Notes under the pieces: model-generated | The model's database searches: none | What the model saw: the letters and a program-made list of their open reading frames with translations, nothing else | What the model was told of the DNA's origin: nothing | Position numbers and translations under genes: made by a program | Shown: in pieces, positions 1 through 8,031 of the stretch | Layout: each line of letters opens with the position of its first letter | Numbering within the stretch: position 1 is the stretch's first letter | Assembly (NCBI GenBank): GCA_014730295.1 | Contig: WJIN01000149.1 | Coordinates: 1 to 20,511 of the forward strand | DNA length: 20,511 nt | From: Promethearchaeota archaeon | GTDB taxonomy: Archaea > Asgardarchaeota > Lokiarchaeia > Sigynarchaeales > SOKP01 | Reading direction: 5' to 3'

Positions 1-159
1 TTCGGATATTTCTGGGGGATATTTCTAAAAATAAGAATCAAACTTTTCTTTATCAGAGAGTTCAATCTTCTTAGCGCTTTCTAAATCCATGTAAAGTGGT
101 AAATCGAACTGGTTTAAAAAAATTTTTCTTGGAAAATATAAATTCTCAGATATCAAAAG

Positions 160-2574
160 TTAAATCTGTCTCAAAAAATTCTCGATATTCTCTCTTTTTT
201 TCTCTTTTATATGTTTTGGAATAGTAAAGCTGAATTTCGTCCCGTCCCCTAATATACTTTCAAACCAAATTTCTCCACCATGTAAATTTATTAATCGCTT
301 CGTTAATGGTAACCCTAAGCCTGTTCCAGTGGTATTGCGCACCTTCTCACTCCTCGACCTTTTAAATTCCTCGAAAATAATATCTCTTTCATCTTCAGAA
401 ATTCCAATTCCTTCATCCTCTATCCTAAATAACCACCCATCTTTACTTTCCTCGATATGTATGGTAATTTTTCCATCGATCGAGAATTTGATTGCGTTAC
501 TAATAATATTATATAAGATAGATTTGAGTTTTATTGGATCAGCATACATTTTTTGGGATTTTTTTAGACCTTGAATGTCTATTTCAAGAGATTTTTCCTT
601 TAATAATGCTCTAAATTCTGAAATGGTCTGATTGATAACTTTTTCTAAAGAAAAATGTTTTAATTTTAACTCCATTACCCCCGAATCAATTTTAGATATA
701 TCTAAAATCTCCTTAATCATGTTTAATAGATGCTCGGCGCTCGATAAAATATCATTGAGATATTCCTCTTGGAGTGAAGAAACCTTGTTAACTTCCCCAT
801 CCAAAAGTAGTTCTGAAAACCCAATTATTACATTTAAAGGAGTTCGAAATTCATGGCTCATTGTCGCCATGAACTGACTTTTGAACTGCGACGCCTTCAT
901 AATTTCCTTCATATATAATTGCTGTTCTGCAAGGGCTTCCTCTAATTTTTTCGTCCGTTTAGTTACTTTTTCCTCTAATTTCCTATTAAATTCCTTTTGA
1001 AGTTCTTCTCGCTTTTTTTGTTCCGTAATATCATTTAATATTGTCTGTATGTAGGTTTGATTATTTCTCTGAAAAACAATTGAAGTAGTCTTAACCCAGA
1101 TTTTTTTTCCATCTTTTCTTTTAATCCTAAAATCCATAGGTTTTTGTACTAATCCTTCAGATAATTTTTTGAAACGATTACGAAGTTTTTTTAACTGATT
1201 CTGGTTCGGAAAAATATCGAATTCAGAAAATTTTTTACCAATAACTTCCTCCTTTTCAAATTGAGTAATTTCATAAGTTGCTGGATTCGCCTCTACTATC
1301 ACTCCTTGATGATCTAACAAAATTATTGCATAAGGGGATTTTTCAACTAACAAACGATATTTTTCTTCCGATTCTTTCAATTGTTTTACTGCTTGTTTCT
1401 TCTCAGTAATATCGGAAAAAATAGTTACAAAATAATCTTTCATCGGAGAATAGGCTAACACATTATACCATCGGTTTAACGGATTTGAATAACTCTCAAA
1501 CCGAGTTGGCTTACCGGTCAAGGCCACTCTTCCATATCTACCAATCCAATCTGTGGGATCGTGTTCAATACCAGGCAATACGCTCCGAACCCTTTTTCCT
1601 AGTATATCCTCCTTTTTTAAATCTGTTATATTTTCAAATGCAGAATTCACTTCTAAAAATAAATAATCAACGGCATTATGATCCTCATCATATAAGGTTT
1701 TATGAAACGCGAATCCATCTGGAATGTTTTTAAAAAGGCTTCGATATTTTTGTTCTGATTTCCTCAGAACTTTTTCTGCTTCTTTACGTTCCCGTATATC
1801 TCGAGAAATTATAAGAGATTTTTTTTCCCCATCAATTGTTTCAAAAAATTTTCCTTTTAATTCAAACCAGAACACATCTCCATTTTTGGCAACATACCGT
1901 AATTCCGTTTGAGCTTCCTCCTCTCGTAAACCTCTCAGTGTAGTCCTACGAGCTTTATTATAGTCTTCTGGATATACATATAAAGCGGGATGTTTTCCAA
2001 TTATTTCTTCCGGTGTATATCCTAAAACTTCCTTATAATGCTTATTTACATACTCATGTTTAAAATCAGCGTCTAAAATTGCGATCAAATCATTCGCGTA
2101 TTCGAAAATATTGTTATAATAGATTTCCTTAGATCTAAGCGCTTTTTCCTTAGAGGATACTAACTGTTTCAATCTTTTGTTTAGAAGTTTTCGCTCTGTA
2201 ATATCTTTGGCAATACCTAATACCGCACATATCTCCTCATCTTTTTTCACGGGAATTCCATAGGCATCCACATAAAGGTATCCAGTATCTTTTTTCTTCA
2301 CTTTATAGTCGAAAGTTTCTATCTGTTCTCCCGTTTTTAATAATGTGCGAATGCTCTTATAGGCTCTTTCCAAACTCTTTTTGTCCAAAATATCGATTAG
2401 ATTGAGATTTTGAATCTCTTCACGACTATATCCCATTTTTTCTAAAGCAATGTCATTGGCATCTATAAAATCTCCTTGTAGGTTATATACATAGATAAGG
2501 TCAAGCGAATATTGAAATAATCCCTTAAATTGTTCCCGAACTAGTTCCTTAATATATTTTATATCACTATTCAA
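160..2574 (-). CDS. Multi-PAS soluble sensor histidine kinase
   Basis: An 804-residue cytosolic kinase with no membrane segment. Four PAS domains can be read in a row (about residues 17-130, 150-265, 275-392 and 400-525), each ending in the DITER/DIRER/DITEK/DITEQ-type motif that closes PAS/PAC domains. A charged coiled coil (about 525-560) follows, then a HisKA domain with the H-box SHEFRTPL (phospho-acceptor His574). The C-terminal HATPase_c domain has an N-box (NIISNAIKF), G1 (DEGIGIS) and G2 (GTGLGL). No receiver domain is fused and no response regulator is adjacent, so it is an orphan kinase. The start is TTG: a stop lies two codons upstream and no ATG precedes the first PAS domain. The architecture is bacterial in style. 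The ligand or cofactor of the PAS domains cannot be read from the sequence. Confidence 0.93.
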   Translation of the reverse strand: MNSDIKYIKELVREQFKGLFQYSLDLIYVYNLQGDFIDANDIALEKMGYSREEIQNLNLIDILDKKSLERAYKSIRTLLKTGEQIETFDYKVKKKDTGYLYVDAYGIPVKKDEEICAVLGIAKDITERKLLNKRLKQLVSSKEKALRSKEIYYNNIFEYANDLIAILDADFKHEYVNKHYKEVLGYTPEEIIGKHPALYVYPEDYNKARRTTLRGLREEEAQTELRYVAKNGDVFWFELKGKFFETIDGEKKSLIISRDIRERKEAEKVLRKSEQKYRSLFKNIPDGFAFHKTLYDEDHNAVDYLFLEVNSAFENITDLKKEDILGKRVRSVLPGIEHDPTDWIGRYGRVALTGKPTRFESYSNPLNRWYNVLAYSPMKDYFVTIFSDITEKKQAVKQLKESEEKYRLLVEKSPYAIILLDHQGVIVEANPATYEITQFEKEEVIGKKFSEFDIFPNQNQLKKLRNRFKKLSEGLVQKPMDFRIKRKDGKKIWVKTTSIVFQRNNQTYIQTILNDITEQKKREELQKEFNRKLEEKVTKRTKKLEEALAEQQLYMKEIMKASQFKSQFMATMSHEFRTPLNVIIGFSELLLDGEVNKVSSLQEEYLNDILSSAEHLLNMIKEILDISKIDSGVMELKLKHFSLEKVINQTISEFRALLKEKSLEIDIQGLKKSQKMYADPIKLKSILYNIISNAIKFSIDGKITIHIEESKDGWLFRIEDEGIGISEDERDIIFEEFKRSRSEKVRNTTGTGLGLPLTKRLINLHGGEIWFESILGDGTKFSFTIPKHIKEKKRENIENFLRQI

Positions 2575-2647
2575 TGTTTATAGTTAACCCGTTGTTTAGA
2601 GAACTTTTAAAAATGTGTTTAAGTACAATCAATTAGGGACGCCTTAG

Positions 2648-2666
2648 TTCAGAATGAGAACCTGAA
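2648..2666. promoter_or_regulatory. Small inverted repeat upstream of the histidine kinase
   Basis: TTCAG and CTGAA flank nine bases, and a nested GTTC/GAAC pair sits inside. The repeat lies about 75-90 bp upstream of the kinase start, in the 257-bp gap between the kinase and the flavodoxin-ferredoxin gene. It could be an operator or simply chance in AT-rich DNA. No other structure is evident in this gap. Confidence 0.15.
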
Positions 2667-2831
2667 AACGACATTTCCCACATAATTAATAAACTATTGT
2701 ATTAAAAATATTTAGTTTATCCTACAAAAGTGTATAATTTATGAAAAAATCACTTTTTTTTTGTAAACATTCCTTATTCTAACAATTAGAGCCATTCTTT
2801 CTTAATTTAATCCGAATTTCTTAGTGAAATT

Positions 2832-3731
2832 TCAATATAGTTCATGGGTAAGGTATGTATAAAAATGTTTGAAATAGCCCTTAGTGTTTTTCGTTATGAA
2901 TTCCGAGGAAAAATTACCCTTTTTGAGTACTTCTTTAAAGTCATACCCCCCTTTTATTATAAAAAAGCCCATATATTTGTTTGTGAGCGAATTACGTTTG
3001 CAAGTGTAAACACATCGCATACAGAACACACATTTGTCTCCAAATTCTAATTTGTCTTTTCCGATTTGAATATTAAGTACAGGGCATTTCTGAACGCATT
3101 TCCCGCACTTATTACATGAGTTCGAAGCGCGCAGAAATTTTCCAAAATATTTCGCTCCGAATGATTCCATCCAACCAAACATCCTTGACATTAATCTCAG
3201 ATAAGCGGGATTGGCTTGAAGCTTTTGTGTTCCTTGGAGAATTTCACGAGTATAGATATTTATTTTGCGTTTTGCAGTGAGATATAGCTGCTTTTTAAGC
3301 CCTGGATCGTAATCTATGATGATATTTGACGGCATCACCAAAAAATCCTCATGAAATACATAAATGCCTTTCTTTTTCAATTCTTTTCGAATTCTTTGGG
3401 TTGATCCCCCATAAAAGAGGGGATCTCCCATTGTTTTAAATAAAAACGCATCCATATCCTTTAATCTTGGGAGAGTTTCGATAAATTCCAAAAAGATCGA
3501 GGGAGGGCTGAAAGCGTGCACGGGATGCCCTAATCCCATCATATCATATTTCACAAAATCGAAATCTGGAGTGTTTTCAATAATATCTTCTATCGAAATA
3601 GTATCTACTATAATATCGTTATTTTCAAACGCGGCTTTATACAAATTAGCAACGATTAGTGTATTGCCGGTTCCTGAAAAATAAAAAATCCCAATTCTTC
3701 TTCTTTCTTGCTTTTGTTCTAAACTAGGCAT
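2832..3731 (-). CDS. Flavodoxin-ferredoxin fusion, EFR1 family
   Basis: A 299-residue soluble redox protein. The N-terminal half is a flavodoxin-like domain with the FMN phosphate-binding loop FSGTGNT at residues 18-24. The C-terminal half has two complete CxxCxxCxxxC [4Fe-4S] motifs (Cys 206/209/212/216 and 234/237/240/244). This order matches the EFR1 family (flavodoxin plus bacterial-type ferredoxin), thought to pass electrons between ferredoxin-level donors and flavin partners; the physiological partner is unknown. The gene ends in TGA. The reading frame closes 10 codons later with no family-like extension, so this TGA is read as a true stop, not Sec. It is separated from the kinase by 257 bp and from GAPDH by 176 bp, so it is probably transcribed alone. 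Confidence 0.88.
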   Translation of the reverse strand: MPSLEQKQERRRIGIFYFSGTGNTLIVANLYKAAFENNDIIVDTISIEDIIENTPDFDFVKYDMMGLGHPVHAFSPPSIFLEFIETLPRLKDMDAFLFKTMGDPLFYGGSTQRIRKELKKKGIYVFHEDFLVMPSNIIIDYDPGLKKQLYLTAKRKINIYTREILQGTQKLQANPAYLRLMSRMFGWMESFGAKYFGKFLRASNSCNKCGKCVQKCPVLNIQIGKDKLEFGDKCVFCMRCVYTCKRNSLTNKYMGFFIIKGGYDFKEVLKKGNFSSEFITKNTKGYFKHFYTYLTHELY

Positions 3732-3907
3732 AGTAAGTGCACTCTAAATATTGAAACTGATAATAAAAATGTATTTCTATCTATAACGTGAGAGTATTTC
3801 TATTTAATATTTATCAATTAATAGCCATATTTTATTTTAAAATAAAGGGAAAAAAAAACTAAATAAGAAAGGAAAAAAATGACTATCTGAAGTGAGTTTG
3901 TTATAAA

Positions 3908-4909
3908 TTATAATTTTTTCACAATAAGATCAACCATTCGGTTCGAAAAGCCGATTTCATTGTCATAATATGAAAGTATGAATACTTCATCTTCGATCAC
4001 TTTGGTCCAGATACTACTGAAAATTGAACTATGAGGATTCCCAATAATATCGCTACTGACGATGGGTTCATCAGAATATTCCAAAATACCTCTCAATGAA
4101 GATTCAGATGCTTGTTTCATTTTCACATTAATTTCTTCGGGGTTAGTATTCTTTTCCACCACGGCTTTTAGATCGACGAGACTTCCGTCAAGTGTTGGGA
4201 CTCGAACGGCAATTCCATCCAATTTTCCTTTTAGATCGGGAAAAATCTCACCGATGGCCTTTGCGGCACCTGTTGACGTAGGAATCATATTGGCTGCACA
4301 TGCTCTTCCTCTAATCATCTTACTGGCATCTCCCGAACGCACGATATCTACATTTGATTGATCATTGGTATAGGAATGAATTGTCGTCATTAAGCCGTAT
4401 TTTATTGTAAAATTCTCATGAAGCACTTTGACTACTGGCCCGAGACAGTTAGTTGTACATGACGCGTTTGAGATAATTTTGTGTTCTGGCTGAATGTTTT
4501 CGTCATTACATCCCATAACAACCGTAATATCTGGATTCGACGCGGGAGCGCTTATTAACACCCTTTTTGCACCTGCCTCTAAGTGTTTCGCGGCATCATC
4601 TCGATTTGTAAAGCGTCCTGTGCTTTCTACTACAACATCAATTTGGTTTTCACTATGAGGCAAGCTCGTGGGATCACGTTCGGCAGTAATAGGGATTTCC
4701 TTACCGTTTACAATTAAGGCTTTTTCTTTATAGCTAATAGTGCCAGGAAACCTCCCAAAAACTGTATCAAATTTAAGAGCATAGGCTAAGTATTTTGGTT
4801 CAAAAAGATCATTGATTGATATAATCTCTAAACCGGAATTTCCCATTGCTGCCCGAAAAAATAAACGACCAATCCTTCCAAATCCATTAATCGCTACTTT
4901 TTTGACCAT
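3908..4909 (-). CDS. gap: Type I glyceraldehyde-3-phosphate dehydrogenase, diverged paralog
   Basis: A 333-residue protein of the bacterial/eukaryotic phosphorylating GAPDH family, not the usual archaeal type II enzyme. Visible are the Rossmann motif INGFGRIGR (7-15), the catalytic loop SNASCTTNC with nucleophile Cys151, His178 in the HSYTNDQ motif, and PTSTGAAKA. The near-invariant C-terminal SWYDNEWGYS is altered to SYYDNEIGFS, losing both tryptophans, and the ATP/D-rich middle loop also differs from the neighbouring copy. The catalytic residues are intact, so it is probably active on glyceraldehyde-3-phosphate or a related aldehyde-phosphate, with perhaps shifted substrate or cofactor preference. 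A strong Shine-Dalgarno (AAGGAGGT) sits 8 nt before the ATG. It lies 276 bp downstream of a second gap gene in the same direction, a tandem duplication. Confidence 0.93.
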   Translation of the reverse strand: MVKKVAINGFGRIGRLFFRAAMGNSGLEIISINDLFEPKYLAYALKFDTVFGRFPGTISYKEKALIVNGKEIPITAERDPTSLPHSENQIDVVVESTGRFTNRDDAAKHLEAGAKRVLISAPASNPDITVVMGCNDENIQPEHKIISNASCTTNCLGPVVKVLHENFTIKYGLMTTIHSYTNDQSNVDIVRSGDASKMIRGRACAANMIPTSTGAAKAIGEIFPDLKGKLDGIAVRVPTLDGSLVDLKAVVEKNTNPEEINVKMKQASESSLRGILEYSDEPIVSSDIIGNPHSSIFSSIWTKVIEDEVFILSYYDNEIGFSNRMVDLIVKKL

Positions 4910-4917
4910 TTCATAAA

Positions 4918-4925
4918 CCTCCTTT
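4918..4925 (-). promoter_or_regulatory. Strong ribosome binding site of the diverged gap copy
   Basis: AAGGAGGT read on the minus strand, 8 nt before the ATG at 4909. It fixes the start codon and is much stronger than the leader of the second gap copy. Confidence 0.6.
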
Positions 4926-5185
4926 ATGTAAATCCTTTTACAAAAAATTTGAGATCAAAAAAATATAATCATTTCTTTGTTAATTAAGTTTTAGATTGGT
5001 GATGATAGTAAATCACTAATAATTAGATGAAAATCAAGGTAATAAATATAAAATATTTGAGTTAAGTGGTAGAATCTATAGAGCGTTTGGAACTTCAATA
5101 AATTTGGAGCCGAAGAAATATTGAAAATTACTATATTTTACGGGAGAAACTTGATAAATAAAAAAAAGGTAAAAATTCAGAAGTT

Positions 5186-6187
5186 TTATAATTTTTTGAC
5201 GATTACATCCACTAATCTATTGCTGTAGCCCCATTCGTTATCGTACCAGCTTAATACACTTGCAAGATTCCCGATGGTATTCGTAAAGATGCCACATACA
5301 ATAGAACTTGATGGATTGCCGACGATGTCGCTACTCACTATGGGATCATCGGTATATTCTAAAATACCTTTCAATGGACCTTCTGCTGCGGCTTTCATGG
5401 CAGCGTTTACCTCCTCGATTGAAGCTTCTTTTCCTAGATTAAATTTACCATCGACTACACTTCCATCAGGTGTGGGAACTCTCATCGCCATTCCGTCTAA
5501 TTTCCCATTCAACTCTGGAAATACTAATCCAATCGCTTTTGCGGCGCCCGTAGATGTCGGTAAAATGTTGGCTGCGCAAGCCCTTCCTCTGGTCATCTTA
5601 ATCGGAGAGGCTTTTTTAGCCGTATCCACAGGTGCTTGAGTGCTGGTATAGGAATGAATTGTCGTAATTATTCCTTTTTCAATCCCGAAACTATCATTTA
5701 AGACTTTCACAACAGGTCCCAAACAGTTAGTCGTACAACTAGCATTGGAAATAATCTGATGATCGTCTTTTATTTTATCATCGTTACAACCTAACACCAC
5801 GGTAATGTCGGGATCCGTCGCGGGGGCACTAATTAATACTTTTTTAGCGCCTGCTTGTAAATGTTTTGCAGCGCCATCTCTGTCAGTGAAAAATCCGGTC
5901 GATTCTAAGGCTACCTCAACACCATAATCCGTATGAGGTAATTGGGCAGGATCTCGTTCGGCTGTAATTGGAATTTCTTTTCCATCAATGATTAATGCTT
6001 TTTCTTTATAATCTACGGTGCCTGGAAAGCGTCCAAACACGGTATCATATTTCAGCACATATGCTAAGTATTTTGGCTCAAACAAATCGTTGATGTATTT
6101 TATGTCAATATCTGGGTTACCGTATGCGCTTCGGAAGAAATTACGCCCGATACGCCCGAATCCGTTGATCATTATATCTTTAGCCAT
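5186..6187 (-). CDS. gap: Type I glyceraldehyde-3-phosphate dehydrogenase, canonical copy
   Basis: A 333-residue GAPDH with the canonical family motifs: INGFGRIGR (7-15), SNASCTTNC with catalytic Cys151, His178 in IHSYTS, PTSTGAAKA and the unaltered C-terminal SWYDNEWGYSNR. It should catalyse the NAD(P)-dependent oxidative phosphorylation of glyceraldehyde-3-phosphate to 1,3-bisphosphoglycerate in lower glycolysis or the reverse reaction. Asn33-Asp34 at the end of the second Rossmann strand resembles NAD-using members, but this does not prove the preference. It is the same length as the downstream paralog and aligns to it without gaps over the regions checked. The enzyme type is bacterial in affinity, which suggests ancestral transfer into the archaeal lineage. 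Confidence 0.95.
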   Translation of the reverse strand: MAKDIMINGFGRIGRNFFRSAYGNPDIDIKYINDLFEPKYLAYVLKYDTVFGRFPGTVDYKEKALIIDGKEIPITAERDPAQLPHTDYGVEVALESTGFFTDRDGAAKHLQAGAKKVLISAPATDPDITVVLGCNDDKIKDDHQIISNASCTTNCLGPVVKVLNDSFGIEKGIITTIHSYTSTQAPVDTAKKASPIKMTRGRACAANILPTSTGAAKAIGLVFPELNGKLDGMAMRVPTPDGSVVDGKFNLGKEASIEEVNAAMKAAAEGPLKGILEYTDDPIVSSDIVGNPSSSIVCGIFTNTIGNLASVLSWYDNEWGYSNRLVDVIVKKL

Positions 6188-6264
6188 TTTTTCTCAACTC
6201 TGTTTAATTTTTCTTTGTTAGTTTTGAATTGTCAAATGTAGGTAATACAACAAAATTTTTTAAC

Positions 6265-6273
6265 TTTTTTTAA
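6265..6273 (-). promoter_or_regulatory. Putative TATA box of the canonical gap gene
   Basis: TTTAAAAAA on the minus strand about 80 bp before the ATG, in an archaeal TATA-like context. A start site 25 bp downstream would give a leader of about 55 nt. AT-rich surroundings make this uncertain. Confidence 0.25.
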
Positions 6274-6458
6274 AGTTTGGTGTAAAAGTTATAGATGCTG
6301 AAATATTACCATCTGGGAAGTAATCTGAGATATTTCGAAAAATTGGTTTTATGTTTGATATTTAAAAATGTGATAGAGCTTAAAGCTAAATGTTATTAAT
6401 CAAAATAATTTTCAATTAATCAAACTATTTCATTCCAATAGTGAAGTTGTTAGAGAAA

Positions 6459-7055
6459 ATGAAGGAAAAATCGATTAAAAAGGCGCTTAAAGAAGTTCTC
6501 GTGGTGGTCTCCGGAATCCCGCGTTCAGGAACCTCCCTTATGATGCAGATGCTTCAAGCGGGCGGAGTAAAGATTTTATCAGACCGCAAACGCGTCGCAG
6601 ATCGGAATAATCCAAAAGGATACCTCGAATTAGAAGCAGTTAAAAAGCTTTCAAAGGATAATAGCTGCTTAAAAGGGCAGAAAGGTAAAGCCGTGAAGGT
6701 GATCTCTCACCTTCTTAAACATCTCCCAGGAAGCCAGCAATATAAAGTCATTTTTATGAATCGCCATATCAATGAAGTCATAAAATCTCAGCAAAAAATG
6801 TTGGGCAAAATTGAGAAGAAATATCCGAAAGCCTTGATGAAAGCATTTGATAAAGAGGCGACAAGAGTGAAAGAATGGGCCCGCGCGCAATCCAATATTA
6901 AGCTCCTTGATATGAACTATTCCGACATTATTGAAAATCCTTCCCGAGAGGTAGATAAAATTATTTCCTTTCTCGATGCGCCCCTCTATAAAGAAAAGAT
7001 GATTGAGGTTATAGATCCCTCATTATATCGCTCCAAAATCGAACAGAAGATATGA
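6459..7055 (+). CDS. Small sulfotransferase-like P-loop protein
   Basis: About 198 residues from the ATG at 6459. An in-frame GTG at 6441 would add six residues; neither start has a clear Shine-Dalgarno. Near the N-terminus lies the loop GIPRSGTS, typical of the 5'-phosphosulfate-binding loop of the sulfotransferase superfamily and a P-loop variant. The region around IMNRHINEVIKSQ fits the conserved mid-region where sulfotransferases carry the 3'-phosphate-binding Arg/Ser. The C-terminal NYSDIIENP segment matches the typical 'Y..L..NP' ending, which precedes a helix. At about 200 residues it is shorter than many sulfotransferases (250-300). The acceptor is unknown. The gene is isolated and convergent with the downstream ferredoxin gene. 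Confidence 0.72.
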   Translation: MKEKSIKKALKEVLVVVSGIPRSGTSLMMQMLQAGGVKILSDRKRVADRNNPKGYLELEAVKKLSKDNSCLKGQKGKAVKVISHLLKHLPGSQQYKVIFMNRHINEVIKSQQKMLGKIEKKYPKALMKAFDKEATRVKEWARAQSNIKLLDMNYSDIIENPSREVDKIISFLDAPLYKEKMIEVIDPSLYRSKIEQKI

Positions 7056-7117
7056 AATAATGATATTTTACATAGATTGCTGTTGGATTTAAAATAGTGA
7101 AATAAAATAAATTAGTA

Positions 7118-7888
7118 TTATTCTTGTTCTTCCGCGGTTTCCTTGCCTAATAATCTCATCATGGCATCGGCGAGTTTATTTTGTCTCTTGCTAGTGATGC
7201 CTTTGACCTTCCCAACCTTTCCGAGGACGCGTTGCATTATCGCATTCCACACCGATCCTGGCTCTCCTTTTACATCCATGAAACGATCCCGGAACACTTT
7301 TACGCTTATGTTCTCATAATTTTCCGCAGCTTTTGAGCATTTAAAGCATAAAATACACTTCTTTCTGTCTGCTATTATTTCTCCATCCTCCACCGAAAGA
7401 GCCCCTACGGAACATTCATCCGCAAATTGTTCAAGGATCTTTTTGTCTTTTTCTTCGGACGTTATTTTTATACTTCCATCAACTACTTTTCGAACTTTAT
7501 TCCCATTCTCTAACTCTCGTACTTCTTCATGAAATTCGGGAAGAGATTCGTTTTCGACAAGAGGAAGTCGTTCTTCATCATTGATATATAATTTTAAGGT
7601 ATAACCTGGACAGATCCACGTGCAACAGCCACACCAGATGCATTTTTCGGTATCCACAACGATCTTTTTATCCGATTCCATTCGCATCTCTTCGGGAGTG
7701 CCAATTGCAGTTTTTTTAATAGGTTCGTCGTAAATGGAAACAGTGACGGGACAAACGCGATGACAAAAACCGCATTCAACGCATTTAGACTCATCATATT
7801 CAAGAATCATCTCATGGTTAAGCATCTTATAAACGTAATGGGTCACATCCTCGTCTACTTCGATGGTTTTTTTTGCTGGTAATGACAT
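7118..7888 (-). CDS. Triple [4Fe-4S] cluster protein next to the 4-hydroxybutyryl-CoA dehydratase
   Basis: A 256-residue soluble iron-sulfur protein. Two classical motifs are present: Cys 36/39/42/46 followed by Pro, and Cys 83/86/89/93 (with an extra Cys88). A third set, Cys178/181/184 plus a distal Cys159 in an ECSVGA context, could hold another cluster with a split ligand pattern. The tail is basic and helical. No flavin or molybdenum motif is seen, so electron transfer is the only supportable function. It follows the dehydratase gene with a 143-bp gap on the same strand, suggesting co-expression and a link to acyl-CoA redox chemistry; the dehydratase itself is redox-neutral. It could also be a partner of an enzyme elsewhere in the genome. 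Confidence 0.8.
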   Translation of the reverse strand: MSLPAKKTIEVDEDVTHYVYKMLNHEMILEYDESKCVECGFCHRVCPVTVSIYDEPIKKTAIGTPEEMRMESDKKIVVDTEKCIWCGCCTWICPGYTLKLYINDEERLPLVENESLPEFHEEVRELENGNKVRKVVDGSIKITSEEKDKKILEQFADECSVGALSVEDGEIIADRKKCILCFKCSKAAENYENISVKVFRDRFMDVKGEPGSVWNAIMQRVLGKVGKVKGITSKRQNKLADAMMRLLGKETAEEQE

Positions 7889-8031
7889 TTTAGATTTGTA
7901 ATTTTAATTTTACTCTTATTATATAGAATAATATTAAACTAAATTAAAATTTATAACTTCACCTATAAAACCAAAATGAGATGCTATTTGTTATCTAATT
8001 ATTACGATCTTTGAGATAATACAACGATATT

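Noticed and set aside
2637..2690. tRNA-like segment with GTTC and GAAC boxes
   Set aside because: It cannot form an acceptor stem or cloverleaf; only a small inverted repeat is present.
2832..2834. TGA stop of the flavodoxin-ferredoxin gene as a possible Sec codon
   Set aside because: The frame after it closes within 10 codons, has no family-like sequence, and no SECIS-like hairpin follows.
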